From a bacterium (GTDB lineage Bacteria > Acidobacteriota > Polarisedimenticolia > Polarisedimenticolales > Polarisedimenticolaceae): a stretch of DNA of 59,739 nt. The notes under the pieces are model-generated. The model saw nothing but the letters and a program-made list of their open reading frames with translations, did not search any database and was not told where the DNA came from. Within the stretch, counting starts at the first letter, position 1; the number at the start of each line of letters is the position of its first letter. Below, one piece after another: positions 10,001 to 18,517 of this stretch. A program made the position numbers and the translations under genes. Location of the stretch: assembly GCA_024226515.1 (NCBI GenBank), contig JAAELQ010000153.1, positions 1 to 59,739 on the forward strand. Direction: 5' to 3'.

Positions 10001-10450
10001 GTCGACCAGATCGATGCGAAACTCGCGATCTTCGCGGACCGACTTGACGCCCGGCATCGACTTCAGTCGATCGATCTCGTTTCTGGGAACCCGGCGCAGG
10101 TTGATCAGGCCGGGGAGCAACTTGTACTCGAACTTGCAATGGCCGCCGAGCTCCTTGGCGAAGTCCAGCACGTTCTGTCGTTCCGCGGTGCGATCCAGCT
10201 CGACGAGCAGGCTGACGAGATCGGCTCTCACCGCCGCCCCGCGCGTCCGCCCGACGATCACCTCGTCCATCTCGCTCACGGCTCGACGAACGTCATGGCC
10301 ATCGAAACGTGGGGTTGCGACGCCGGTCTCGGGGTCGGACGGGCCGGGCGAGCGGCGGACGGTCGACGGTTCGTCCGTCGCGACGGCGGGAGTCGCCGCG
10401 GCGAGCAGCGTGCAGGCGAGGACAGCGAGGCAGAACCGAGCGTTCTTCAT
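7016..10450 (-). CDS. Secreted subtilisin-like (S8) protease with HAF repeats and C-terminal module
   Basis: The ATG at 10450 opens a clear signal peptide (MKNARFCLAVLACTLLAAA), with GGAGA upstream. A propeptide-like region spans about 50-145. The catalytic triad is visible: Asp in VCVIDTGID (about 180), His in DHGHGSH (about 215), and Ser in GTSMSAPHVAG (about 435). Next come Cys-rich repeats of the type CxxDxDCDDGLYCNG. About residues 620-960 carry HAF-type extracellular repeats (LGTLGG, ALNDSGHVVGFS, DINESGQIAG) that probably form a propeller-like fold. A second Cys-rich spacer and the FN3-like C-terminal module (YLVTAVNCSGESGFG) close the protein. It acts outside the cell or on its surface. 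The product is about 1,144 residues. Confidence 0.92.
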   Translation of the reverse strand: MKNARFCLAVLACTLLAAATPAVATDEPSTVRRSPGPSDPETGVATPRFDGHDVRRAVSEMDEVIVGRTRGAAVRADLVSLLVELDRTAERQNVLDFAKELGGHCKFEYKLLPGLINLRRVPRNEIDRLKSMPGVKSVREDREFRIDLVDSTPHVRALQSQVNAVGISADGSGVRVCVIDTGIDPDHTMFAARIDTAAGYDFHNDDPDPTDDHGHGSHVSGIVLGRVGFEQDFGGGNGSEPLSGVAPLATLVGVKVLGASGGGRESDVIAGIEHCADPALPGGPADVINMSLGAGVFTSACDIDFAAQASNNAVTAGVVVVASAGNGGRANGIGAPACASGVIAVAATYDDSFPNPDFPTINSFSFLPICSDPNPTLDRLTCFSNRSNQVDVAAPGCLTYSADGLAAATTETTGLCGTSMSAPHVAGLVALILDQAPETTPAEVRQRLHDGAVDLGAPGWDTGYGHGRIDVITTLKLGSSCSIDADCDDGLYCNGAELCSGSVCRLGVEVCGGRFCDEDGDSCVDCTQDAECDDGLQCNGLETCDVGACSVGGEACGVLCDPVNNICVECFGDTDCDDGDFCNGIELCSSVGDCVIDITDCNDNGVEDLCDVADQTSLDVDPQNGSPDECDDRVRFRLLDIPSLGGARSEAYALNDSGHVVGFSETGELSPEGRDIFHGFVWDAATLTDLGTLGGQNSLAYDINEAGVIAGWADPTDPSVPPELFDFARNQPTIWTDGVPTQLTLLDGFGWFNGAARALNNVGHVGGHSINGFELIRGTIWGQQKRPVEVPPMPNADATDVWDIADNGDSVGWRNETYLGFTRKAFRMPFASDTPQELGTLGGNWSWALGISERGDIVGQSADATGFFRPFLWQGSQTPMIDLGAFGGSFALARSINMTGRIVGMSTHPQSQSLTDSWAFYWENGTLERLNDLVPGNLGWNLRDAWDINESGQIAGHGIDPAGTQRGFRLDPCGGAGNPCFVSDCQIDADCDDDLYCNGHETCPGGFCIAGIPPSCGDADPCTIDFCDEAAETCRNVEPSAPSAVQGLELRATTPGSTFVELSWTVESEAASYNVYRATQPDLSDVDCLLTALTGTNVVDDGSIPEAGELLVYLVTAVNCSGESGFGAGSSIEAGRPLPPGCSE

Positions 10451-10576
10451 GGATCGGTCTCCAGCCCGAATGTACCTCGATCTTTGCGAATCGTCTTCGC
10501 AGACCAGGCCACCCCGATCCTCATTGTCCACGGACGAACGCTACACGCGATCGAGCCCCACCGGGAGACGTCCGAC

Positions 10577-10957
10577 CTACTCCGGTTGCGGCGCCAGCAG
10601 CACCACGTAGACCAGCATGGCAAGTCCGATCAGCAGCGGGATCGCGGCAACCGTGAATGCTTCCCGCGCCATGGTGTAGAGGAAGATCCCCAATCCCAGG
10701 CCGACCATGGTCGTGATCAGACCGCCGAGCTTGAGGCCTTCGTGCCGTTTGCGCTGCGCGATTCGCTCTTCCTCGCGGATCACCTCCAGCACCTTCTCCG
10801 CCCCCTCGCCCGTCTGCTCGGCGACCTTGCGCAGCGTCTCGGCGCGATGAAACTCCGTGCGCTCCTTGGTCCGGTTCTCGGAGTAGGCCGCGACAGCCAG
10901 AAACGTGAAGAGCGCCAGCGCTCCCACCGAAATAAACAGCGCGAGTCCTATGTCCAC
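10577..10957 (-). CDS. DUF6249-like small membrane protein
   Basis: 126 residues with an N-terminal transmembrane helix (about 4-25), a charged coiled-coil-like middle (KTKERTEFHRAETLRKVAEQ), and two closely spaced C-terminal helices (about 75-122). This organisation matches small DUF6249-type proteins often found beside ECF sigma factors. Here it is divergent from one, with about 180 bp between start codons. A role in sensing or feedback on the sigma factor is inferred from context only. Confidence 0.7.
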   Translation of the reverse strand: MDIGLALFISVGALALFTFLAVAAYSENRTKERTEFHRAETLRKVAEQTGEGAEKVLEVIREEERIAQRKRHEGLKLGGLITTMVGLGLGIFLYTMAREAFTVAAIPLLIGLAMLVYVVLLAPQPE

Positions 10958-11136
10958 GGGTCTCCTCCTTGCGCCGGTCCCTCACCGGCCCGGTCCGTCC
11001 TCGTTCACGGGGTAAGACAGCACGCCGGAGGCTCGGGTTCCACTTTTTCGAGCGGAAGCGCAGAATCGAGAATCGGCACGCAGAAAAAGGGAACCTGACG
11101 CCGATACGGGCTGTCATACTGGACCGGAGGAGAGCC

Positions 11137-11706
11137 CTGAGCGCGGAGACTGATAGGGATGCTGAAGCCGCGCGGCGCGCGTGCGAGGGGGACGCGGCAG
11201 CGTTCGAGGCACTGGTGCGACGCTGGCAGGGCCCGTTGCTGAAGCTGGCCTATCGCTTCTGCCGCGACCGGGCCCTGGCCGAGGACATGGTCCAGGAGGC
11301 GTTCTTGCGAATCCACCGCAAGCTCGACCGCTACGACGAGCGCTCGCGGTTCTCGTCGTGGATGTTCACCGTGGCCACGCGAGTGTTCATCTCCGAGACG
11401 CGCCGCGTGCGGCCGGGCTGGTTGTTCGCCGACGAGGACTCCCTGGCCCGGGCCGCCGCCCCGACGAAAGACCCCGACTCCGGCATGCGCGACGAGCTCG
11501 TGCGGCGGGCGGTTCTCGCGCTGCCCGAGAAATACCGCGACGCGGTGACCCTGTACTATTTCCACGAGCAGGACGTCGAGCAGGCCGCGACCAGCCTCGG
11601 CATCGCGACCGGCACGTTGAAGTCGCGGCTGCACCGCGGGCGGGCGTTGCTCGAGAGGCGACTGGCCCACAGCCTGGGGCCGGCCACCACGCCCAGGGAG
11701 GCTTGA
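11137..11706 (+). CDS. ECF-family RNA polymerase sigma factor
   Basis: Sigma region 2 (AFEALVRRWQGPLLKLAYRF, then AEDMVQEAFLRIHRKLDRYD) and region 4 (ALPEKYRDAVTLYYFHEQDV, then GTLKSRLHRGRALL) are both complete in about 189 residues. The frame has no ATG or GTG near the expected N-terminus. CTG at 11137 is preceded by GGAGGAG at good spacing and gives the usual ECF length, so I chose it. A TTG at 10969 would add a 56-residue Arg-rich extension. The stop is 2 nt before the next start, so the pair is almost certainly one operon. Confidence 0.88.
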   Translation: MSAETDRDAEAARRACEGDAAAFEALVRRWQGPLLKLAYRFCRDRALAEDMVQEAFLRIHRKLDRYDERSRFSSWMFTVATRVFISETRRVRPGWLFADEDSLARAAAPTKDPDSGMRDELVRRAVLALPEKYRDAVTLYYFHEQDVEQAATSLGIATGTLKSRLHRGRALLERRLAHSLGPATTPREA

Positions 11707-11708
11707 CC

Positions 11709-12050
11709 ATGGACGAGCTGGATCGGATTCTCGGAGAGGACGAGGGCCTCGAGCCGTCCTCCGGTCTCACGCGCCGCGTGATGGAGTCCCTGGAGCAGGA
11801 TCGGCGGACGCCGCCTCCGATCCCGTTCCCGTGGCTGCGTGTGCTGCCGGCGCTCGTCGGCGCTCTCGGGATCGTCGTGGCCTTCGCGGTCTACTTCGCG
11901 GCCAAACCTCTGGGCCCCGCAACCGCGCTCGAAGTCGGGACGTGGCCGGATCATCCGCTGGCCGCCCCGCTCGGTTGGGCGGCACTCTCGCTCGTCGGCA
12001 GCTGGGCTGTTTTTCGCCTTTCGATGAGGCTGGCCGCGCCGACACGCTAG
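11709..12050 (+). CDS. Small membrane protein, putative anti-sigma factor
   Basis: 113 residues: a soluble N-terminal 40 (acidic, MDELDRILGEDEGLEPSSG), one hydrophobic helix at about 48-65, and a second near 85-103. It lies 2 nt downstream of the sigma gene, the usual place of the cognate anti-sigma. The zinc anti-sigma motif HxxxCxxC is absent, so if it restrains the sigma factor it does so without that fold. The assignment rests on gene order and topology. Confidence 0.6.
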   Translation: MDELDRILGEDEGLEPSSGLTRRVMESLEQDRRTPPPIPFPWLRVLPALVGALGIVVAFAVYFAAKPLGPATALEVGTWPDHPLAAPLGWAALSLVGSWAVFRLSMRLAAPTR

Positions 12051-12176
12051 CGCCTCTGGGGCGAACGATTACGGAATTGTCATTCCGCTTGCCCGCCCGC
12101 CACCAGGACCCAAGTTCGACTCCGGAAACTTCTAATAACGAAAGGAGGGGTGGCTCGGCCATCCTGTCGCTAGTCT

Positions 12177-14327
12177 GTGCGCCAACGTCTCCAGAATCAC
12201 GTGCAACGCCGGATCGGCTACCCGCCGCGGAGCTTCCGATGGAACGGCGGTGTCGGCTGCTTGATTCTGCTGCTGCTCGCCCCCGCGGCGATCGGCGCGC
12301 CGTTCACGGTGAACTCCACGGCCGATTCGGTGGACGTCACCCCGGGGGACGGCATCTGTGCCACGGCTGCCGCCACCTGCACGCTCCGCGCGGCGATCCA
12401 GGAGTCCAACGCCTTTGCCGGAGTGCACCTGATCGACTTCAACATCCCGCTCGCCGACCCCGGCTACAACGCGGGCACGGGCGTGTTCACGATCGGCGTC
12501 GGCTCGTTGCTTGACGCGATCACGCGCGCGGGGACGGTGATCGACGGGACGACCCAGGCCGTCAACCAGTTCGATACGAACCCCGGTCTGCTGGGCGCCG
12601 GCGGCACGGTGGGCGTGGGTCCGGACGGCAAGCCGGGAACGGGAGACGAGATCACACTGCCCCAGGTGGCCGCACCGGAGGTGCAGGTTCAGGACGGCGC
12701 GACGGTCACGATCGGACTCAGGATCCAGGCCAACAACGTGACGATTCGCGGTCTGGCCATGCTCGGCTTCGGCACGACGAACGGGCACGCCGCCATCGTC
12801 ATCAGCGCCGGCGTCAGCGGGACGCTGATCGAGCAGAACGTCCTCGGCTCGACCGCGAACTCGTTCACCGCTCCGGCCGCAGCCGGACTGCGGGGCTATA
12901 CCGGTGTCGAATCCATGGGGGGCGCCGGCGGCACGATCCAGAACAACCTGTCGGGGTTTCACCGCGTCAGGGGCATCTGGCTCAGCACCGGTTCCAGCGG
13001 ATGGACGGTCAGTGGCAACGAGATCCGTGACAACGGCGTGCTGGATTCGACCGACGGGGACGGGATTTCCCTTGCCGGATCTGCGTCGAACGACGTCACC
13101 GGCAATCTGATCGCCGGCTCGACCAGTCAGGGTTTCGTCGTCACCGGGGCCGGGTCGAACAACAACACGTTCGTCAACAACACCGTGACCGGCAACGGCG
13201 TGGGAACGGCGGGTGGAGTGAGCCAGAGCGCGGGGATCACCTTTCGCGGCAGCGCGGGAGCGGGCAATACGACCCTGGAACGCAACGTGATCCAGGCCAA
13301 CTACGGCGCAGGCCTGCAGGTCAACAACGGGGCGACCGGCGTACGCCTGATCCGCAACTCGATTGCCGACAACGGCACGATCCCGGCCCGGGATACGAGC
13401 CCGCCGACCGGGCAGATCGGCATCGATCTGAATAGCTCCACGGATGACAACGACCTCGGGACGTCTCCATTCCGTTCGCTCAACGACAGCGCCGACGGTG
13501 ACGCCGGGGGCAACGATCGGCTGAACTACCCGGTCCTGGACATGGCGACGATCTCGGGCGGCAACCTGACGCTGACGGGATGGTCGCGGCAAGACGCGGT
13601 GATCGAACTGTTCATCGCAGCACCCGACGGGTCGAGCTTCGGCGAGGGCCAGACCTGGGTCGCGACCTTCACCGAGGGTGTCGCCGACGCCGATTCGGGC
13701 GTCACCCTGTACACCGATCCGGTCAACGGCATCAATCAGGGTACGGACACGACCAACCGCTTCAGCTTCACGGTTTCCACGCCGGCCGGGGTCGGCGCGG
13801 GCTCGCAGCTGACCGCGACGGGAACGGATCTCGTCTTGAACCAAACGTCGGAGTTCGGCGGACTGGTCACGGTGGTACCCCAGCTGTCGATCGTCAAGCG
13901 CGCCTTCCAGCTAGACGGCACGCCGATCGCCGACAGTTCCACGCTTCCCGTCGGGATGCCCGTGAAGTTCCTGCTGTACATCGACAACCCCGGAGTGGCC
14001 GTCAGCGATCTTTCGCTGCAGGACGTTCTGGACCCGCTGTTCACCTACCAGACGGGCACGATGAAGGTGGACAACACGCTCGTGTCGAGCGCGGCCTGTC
14101 CCGGCGGGGCGTGCAACGAGACGACGATCTTCTCGCAGGTGGATGGCTCGGGTTCCGCGGTCGGCGACGGCGACGCGGTAGCGGCCCCGATCGACGCCGA
14201 CGAGGCCAGCTATGACGGCGGGGCGCGCACCATCGATCTGGGCGATCGGATCAACGCCGACAACGCCCAGCTGAATATCGGAGCCGACAGCGTCTGGAGC
14301 CTGGTCTTCACGATCCGCATGCAGTGA
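12177..14327 (+). CDS. Secreted right-handed beta-helix protein with CSLREAI-type motif
   Basis: After a signal peptide (hydrophobic core GCLILLLLAPAAIGA) comes the motif CTLRAAIQESNAF, a CSLREAI-like element typical of the first turn of large surface beta-helix proteins. About residues 60-430 contain parallel beta-helix repeats rich in Asn and Gly (NNTFVNNTVTGNG). The last 150 residues resemble a DUF11-type adhesion repeat (LSIVKRAFQLDG, VKFLLYIDNPG). The start is uncertain: GTG 12177 or GTG 12201 both lead into the signal peptide and neither has a well-placed ribosome site. A cell-surface or secreted adhesin or sugar-binding role is likely. The product is up to 716 residues. Confidence 0.78.
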   Translation: MRQRLQNHVQRRIGYPPRSFRWNGGVGCLILLLLAPAAIGAPFTVNSTADSVDVTPGDGICATAAATCTLRAAIQESNAFAGVHLIDFNIPLADPGYNAGTGVFTIGVGSLLDAITRAGTVIDGTTQAVNQFDTNPGLLGAGGTVGVGPDGKPGTGDEITLPQVAAPEVQVQDGATVTIGLRIQANNVTIRGLAMLGFGTTNGHAAIVISAGVSGTLIEQNVLGSTANSFTAPAAAGLRGYTGVESMGGAGGTIQNNLSGFHRVRGIWLSTGSSGWTVSGNEIRDNGVLDSTDGDGISLAGSASNDVTGNLIAGSTSQGFVVTGAGSNNNTFVNNTVTGNGVGTAGGVSQSAGITFRGSAGAGNTTLERNVIQANYGAGLQVNNGATGVRLIRNSIADNGTIPARDTSPPTGQIGIDLNSSTDDNDLGTSPFRSLNDSADGDAGGNDRLNYPVLDMATISGGNLTLTGWSRQDAVIELFIAAPDGSSFGEGQTWVATFTEGVADADSGVTLYTDPVNGINQGTDTTNRFSFTVSTPAGVGAGSQLTATGTDLVLNQTSEFGGLVTVVPQLSIVKRAFQLDGTPIADSSTLPVGMPVKFLLYIDNPGVAVSDLSLQDVLDPLFTYQTGTMKVDNTLVSSAACPGGACNETTIFSQVDGSGSAVGDGDAVAAPIDADEASYDGGARTIDLGDRINADNAQLNIGADSVWSLVFTIRMQ

Positions 14328-14423
14328 TCCTCTACCGCGACCGCCCGCCGGATGTCACCCGCTCCTTGACTCGAGACTGCGCCACACCCAACGTTTGATG
14401 CCTACATCTGGGAGAGGCACAAC

Positions 14424-14879
14424 ATGAAACCCCTGGTAGCTGGATCGATCGTGGCGGCTGTCGTCGTGACCGCGGCCGTCGTGTTCTTCCGCGGCGCGCA
14501 GAACGCGCAAAGCGAAGCCGAGATTGCACAGGCCCTATCGCTCGGAACCCAGAATATCGTCGAGGATGCCGCCCCGCGAGTTTCCTTCACGTCGAACGCG
14601 TGCAACACCGTCCACGGGGACGATGCCGTTGCGTTCTGCGATGGAGTGCCCAAGCCGACGAGCTTCTGGCTGACGGAACGCGCCGACGAAGTGACGCTGG
14701 AATGTCTCGAGTACGCGTCCAAGACCCTGTCCCGAACTATCCGCAAGACACCGACCGAGGTGGCGTGCGATATCAAGGACGCGTACGGCCACAAGGACTT
14801 CGAGTTCGACCACGACGCCGACAGGTACGGACTGCACAACAGGCTGTCGGGCATCCTCGAAGAGCACTACAACCAGTAA
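14424..14879 (+). CDS. Exported protein of unknown function (151 aa)
   Basis: Not recognised. An N-terminal hydrophobic segment (about 5-23) is either an uncleaved anchor or a signal peptide. Three of the protein's four Cys (C59, C68, C87 and C109 by count) fall in its middle part, suggesting disulfides. The C-terminal 40 residues are strongly charged. The ATG has GGGAGAGG seven bases upstream. Its TAA overlaps the next gene's ATG by one base (TAATG), so the two are translationally coupled and probably act together. Confidence 0.72.
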   Translation: MKPLVAGSIVAAVVVTAAVVFFRGAQNAQSEAEIAQALSLGTQNIVEDAAPRVSFTSNACNTVHGDDAVAFCDGVPKPTSFWLTERADEVTLECLEYASKTLSRTIRKTPTEVACDIKDAYGHKDFEFDHDADRYGLHNRLSGILEEHYNQ

Positions 14880-15793
14880 TGATCCGGAGAGTAACGGTAT
14901 GTCTCCTGGCGCTGTGCCTGGTTCCGCCGCCGGCACAGGGTGAAGCCGAAGCCTCGGATCGCTTTGCGGATTGGCAGAGCGTCTACCGCGATCATCGGGT
15001 GGAGATCATGGCCCGCACCCGCAAGGACATGGTCACGTTCAAGGCGAAGAATCACGGGCAGCAGTCGGTGAAGCTCAACGACCTCGTGACCTCCGTGACG
15101 TGCGGCGGTCCGGCCAAGAAGGTGAGCTGGTACAGCACTTCCAACCTGTCGCCCGGCGCCGAGAAGTCGGCAAGTCAGTACAGTGGCTGCAAGACCCCGG
15201 TCGACGAGATTCGCGTCAACGACCCGGGCTACCGCGTTGCCGGTCCCTTCTCGCAGGCCTGGCGTCCGAGCTGCAACTCCGAGACGGGCGAGGCGTACAC
15301 CGGCAATCGAGTGCTGCTCTGGATGAAGGGCGCGGATGCCGATGGCCCGCGTCTCAATGAAGACGGCACGGTGCGACTGCCCGCCGTCTTCCTCGAATCC
15401 GCGGATCCGGACGCCGGCCAGTTCGCGCGCTCGCAGTTGAACAAGGCACAGGTCGCGGATCTTCTCGGCGTCCCGCGGGCCAGTGTCCGCGGTCTGGCCG
15501 AATCCAAGACGGTGCAAAGCGACGGCGAAGTCGTCTCGGCATCGCCCACGGGTGCGGACCTGCTGAACGAGCTGGCCTGCAAGCAAAGTGCCGTCGCTCT
15601 CGGGTTGTCGGCCGAGAAAGAGAGCAGCCGGCGCGGCGGTTTCATCCTGAATCTGCAAAGAGAGTTTCGGGGCTTCGCCAGAAAAGAGTACCGCCAGCTG
15701 CGCAAGTCGTGTGACGCGGCGCCCGGCGGCGAGGCCTGCAAGGAGCTCGAGCGTTGGGAGCGACACCGTACCTGGATCGGCATTCGAGGTTGA
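14879..15793 (+). CDS. Periplasmic protein of unknown function (304 aa)
   Basis: Not recognised. It starts with a signal peptide (MIRRVTVCLLALCLV, cleavage probably after AQG). The first half looks beta-rich with paired Cys (VTCGGPAKK, QYSGCKTP, PSCNSETGE). The C-terminal part is helical and charged. It is coupled to the previous gene by a 1-bp overlap and is followed 32 nt later by a third exported protein, so the three probably form one operon. Confidence 0.72.
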   Translation: MIRRVTVCLLALCLVPPPAQGEAEASDRFADWQSVYRDHRVEIMARTRKDMVTFKAKNHGQQSVKLNDLVTSVTCGGPAKKVSWYSTSNLSPGAEKSASQYSGCKTPVDEIRVNDPGYRVAGPFSQAWRPSCNSETGEAYTGNRVLLWMKGADADGPRLNEDGTVRLPAVFLESADPDAGQFARSQLNKAQVADLLGVPRASVRGLAESKTVQSDGEVVSASPTGADLLNELACKQSAVALGLSAEKESSRRGGFILNLQREFRGFARKEYRQLRKSCDAAPGGEACKELERWERHRTWIGIRG

Positions 15794-15825
15794 TCCGACA
15801 CCGCAAAAGACTTCAGGAGAGTGAA

Positions 15826-18333
15826 ATGACGCGATCCGTCCTCATGCTGGTCCGCTGTGCTCTGCTGCCGTGTCTGATCGTCGGACTCACCGGTTCGCCT
15901 GCCGACGCCAAGAAGAAACTCAGTGCACGCCAGCTCAGGAAATCCCATGCGGAGTGCGAGGCACTGCCGAAGTACCATTGCCTGTCGCTCGCAAAGGCAT
16001 ACGAACGAGGCTACCGCATGGAGCCCAACAGCGCGGAGGCGTTGCGCGTGTACTCGATGGCGTGTGCAGCCGACAGCGCCGAGGCGTGCGCAAGCGCCGC
16101 CCGGATGCACCAGGAAAACAAATTCGCCGACAGCGGTCCCGAGGCGGAACTGCCGTTTGCTCGAAGAGCATGCAGTCTGGGAGATGCCGACAGCTGCAAA
16201 CGATTCGCGCTGCTGCCCGACGCGCGATGCTCGGAGTACTTCGACGCGAACGCGGACCGAGACGGGGTGGAAGTCACCCCGACCGGACTGCAGTACGAAG
16301 TGCTCGAGGCCGGAGACGGCACACGACCGGCGACGTCCGACCGCGTGCGGTTCCATATCCGGGGGGGACTCTTAGACGGCACGGAGTTCGTGTCGACTCA
16401 TTCCGGTGAGTGGGGCATCGCGGACTGGCTCTCGGACATTCCCGTTCCATCTCTTGCCGACGGTCTGGCGTTGATGCAACCGGGCGCACGCTTTCGATTC
16501 CACATCGACTCCAACGATGGCTACAGCTCCGTCGACCGCTACCACACCGGGAGGAGGGACTATGTGCCGCGGTCGATTGCTCCGCATGAGATCCTCGTCT
16601 ACGAGGTCGAGCTGCTCGAGGTCACTCCTGCAGCACAGTGGGAGTTTCACGAGACAGAGGACACCTCTGTTGCGCGCATCGACGAACCCATGCGCGATCC
16701 CGAGTTTCACCCGACGATGCGTTCCAACGATCGTAACTTCGGCAGCTCCGCGGCCATTCGTTTCGATAAGGAGCAGGGGGAACGAGGCCTCTGGACGTAC
16801 GCGATGTCGGCGACCTATCCGCGGCACACCCTCAAGCGTGAAGCGGAGTATCCCTACGAAACCTACACCTGCGGACTCGCGATGATCGAGGGCGGCACGG
16901 TGACCGTCCTGGACACGTCTCCGGGATACTCGATCCTCAGCCACAGAGCCGATTGCAGCACGGCCAGTTGTAGCCGGAGCCTGTGGGAGCCGCAATCCGC
17001 GCACCGCTCGGACAGGACCGACAGGGTCGACATCAAGACGCTCTCGATCGACTGTCCCGACGCCAGGTGCGACCGTCTCTGGGTGAGCGCGCCCCTGTCG
17101 CCGGAGAACCTCGCGCGGATGAGGTCGGCCGAGAACGACGCCGACTCAATCGCAATCTGCGTCAAACACGGTGACCAGGAAACCACCTGGCATTACTTTC
17201 CTCTCTCCGGCCTCGACGTGGCTCTGAATCAGGTCGAACAATCTGCGGACGAGTTCGATGCACTCGTGAATGCAGTCGGGCCACAGCGGCAATACCTGAG
17301 ACTGCTGAACAGTTTTGCGTTGCCTCACCCGGCCATCGATTGCTACGCACGGACGGACCTGGTGCCTGGCGGGCATTCGACACCGGCGGAGGTCAAGAGC
17401 TGGTATGCACGCCGCAGCGACGAGCAGCGTGAGTGCATCGACGGCGCGGTGCTGGAGAATGTCGCAGCAATCGAGACGCTGGTGCGAGCGCTCGACGGCG
17501 AGTGGGTTGCGGGGGACGACCCCCATGTGCCGAAGTGGAGCGTGCCCGTCAACTGCAGCGACTGTGCGCAGCACGTGTCGCTGTACCTGGCGGAGGCGAC
17601 GACGATTGCCGGGCACACCGAGCACGCCGTCAGCGTGTTGGAGAAAGACTACGACGAGTATCTGGCGGCGGCCGTCGCGCATGCCGGGCGAATGTATGCC
17701 GGACGGGCCGCGCTCGAACGGGCCGAATCGCAGGCGGCAGCCGCCCACCACGAGAAGATGCGAGCCCTCGACGAAGGTGCCCGCAAGGCCGCCGAACGTG
17801 GCAAGGCGGAGCGTGCGCAGGCGTGGTCGGAACTCACGGAGTCGACGGAAGCCGGTACGAGAACGAGCAAGCCCGCAGCGCCACGCTACCCGACGGCCGA
17901 GAGCGAGCGAACCGTGGCGCCGCCGCGCAGAACACCGTCCCGCAGAACGTCGTCGAGCATCCAGTCGGATACGGACTTGACCCAGTACTCGGTCGCGAAA
18001 GACGGGCCCGGTTATTACTACTATCACTACACCTGCGTCTGCGACGAGAATGCACACCGTGACCCGTTCGAGGCCGGCAACAACAAGACGCGTGTGTTCA
18101 TCAGCGAAGTCGTCTACCAGAAGAACAGCCATGTGCACGAAGCCGGCCCCGGCGCGTTCTTTCGCGCCATGAGGAGTCAGTTCGGCAACGCAAAAAACGC
18201 CGTCGACTACCGAGTGGGCTATTCGAGCTGGGCCGCGGCGCGGGAGGCCCGGCGTCGTTACGCAGACGAGAGAGCGTCGGACGAGTGGTTCGTTCACAAC
18301 GTCCATATCGAGAGCCACCGTCGAGAGGACTGA
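15826..18333 (+). CDS. Exported multidomain protein with Sel1-like repeats and FKBP-type domain
   Basis: The ATG at 15826 follows AGGAGA and gives a signal peptide (MTRSVLMLVRCALLPCLIV). About residues 28-130 are Cys-containing Sel1/Hcp-like repeats (ACAADSAEACASAARM, ACSLGDADSCKRF). About 145-265 match an FKBP-type peptidyl-prolyl isomerase domain (GLQYEVLEAGDGTRPATSD, LALMQPGARFRFHI, LVYEVELLEV). The remaining 570 residues are unknown, with a coiled-coil stretch near 640-700 and a Tyr-rich C-terminal domain. The combination suggests a periplasmic folding or assembly factor, possibly serving its two upstream neighbours. About 835 residues. Confidence 0.75.
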   Translation: MTRSVLMLVRCALLPCLIVGLTGSPADAKKKLSARQLRKSHAECEALPKYHCLSLAKAYERGYRMEPNSAEALRVYSMACAADSAEACASAARMHQENKFADSGPEAELPFARRACSLGDADSCKRFALLPDARCSEYFDANADRDGVEVTPTGLQYEVLEAGDGTRPATSDRVRFHIRGGLLDGTEFVSTHSGEWGIADWLSDIPVPSLADGLALMQPGARFRFHIDSNDGYSSVDRYHTGRRDYVPRSIAPHEILVYEVELLEVTPAAQWEFHETEDTSVARIDEPMRDPEFHPTMRSNDRNFGSSAAIRFDKEQGERGLWTYAMSATYPRHTLKREAEYPYETYTCGLAMIEGGTVTVLDTSPGYSILSHRADCSTASCSRSLWEPQSAHRSDRTDRVDIKTLSIDCPDARCDRLWVSAPLSPENLARMRSAENDADSIAICVKHGDQETTWHYFPLSGLDVALNQVEQSADEFDALVNAVGPQRQYLRLLNSFALPHPAIDCYARTDLVPGGHSTPAEVKSWYARRSDEQRECIDGAVLENVAAIETLVRALDGEWVAGDDPHVPKWSVPVNCSDCAQHVSLYLAEATTIAGHTEHAVSVLEKDYDEYLAAAVAHAGRMYAGRAALERAESQAAAAHHEKMRALDEGARKAAERGKAERAQAWSELTESTEAGTRTSKPAAPRYPTAESERTVAPPRRTPSRRTSSSIQSDTDLTQYSVAKDGPGYYYYHYTCVCDENAHRDPFEAGNNKTRVFISEVVYQKNSHVHEAGPGAFFRAMRSQFGNAKNAVDYRVGYSSWAAAREARRRYADERASDEWFVHNVHIESHRRED

Positions 18334-18345
18334 TCGGTCCTACGT

Positions 18346-18361
18346 CGGATTCCGGAATCCG
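18346..18361. terminator. 16-bp perfect palindrome between convergent genes
   Basis: CGGATTCCGGAATCCG is perfectly palindromic and lies 13 nt after the stop of the FKBP-domain gene, in the 184-bp gap before the convergent arsenite pump gene. There is no T-run, so it may be a weak bidirectional terminator or just a protein site. Nothing else is visible in the gap. Confidence 0.35.
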
Positions 18362-18517
18362 TCTGAATCCAGAAAAGGGTGTCGGACGAATCCCCTGATG
18401 AGGCGTCGCCCTGTTCAAGGACTTCCCCGTACTCGTCGTTGCGGTGGCGACGAGTCACCCCGGGTGGTACGACTGCCGGCAAGCAGGGCAACGTCGTCTT
18501 GACGCCGCCGTCCGCGC

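Noticed and set aside
12141..12173. AAAGGAGGGG followed by a short GTG frame as a leader peptide for the beta-helix gene.
   Set aside because: The ribosome site is almost on top of the GTG, the frame has only seven codons, and no alternative RNA structure is evident.
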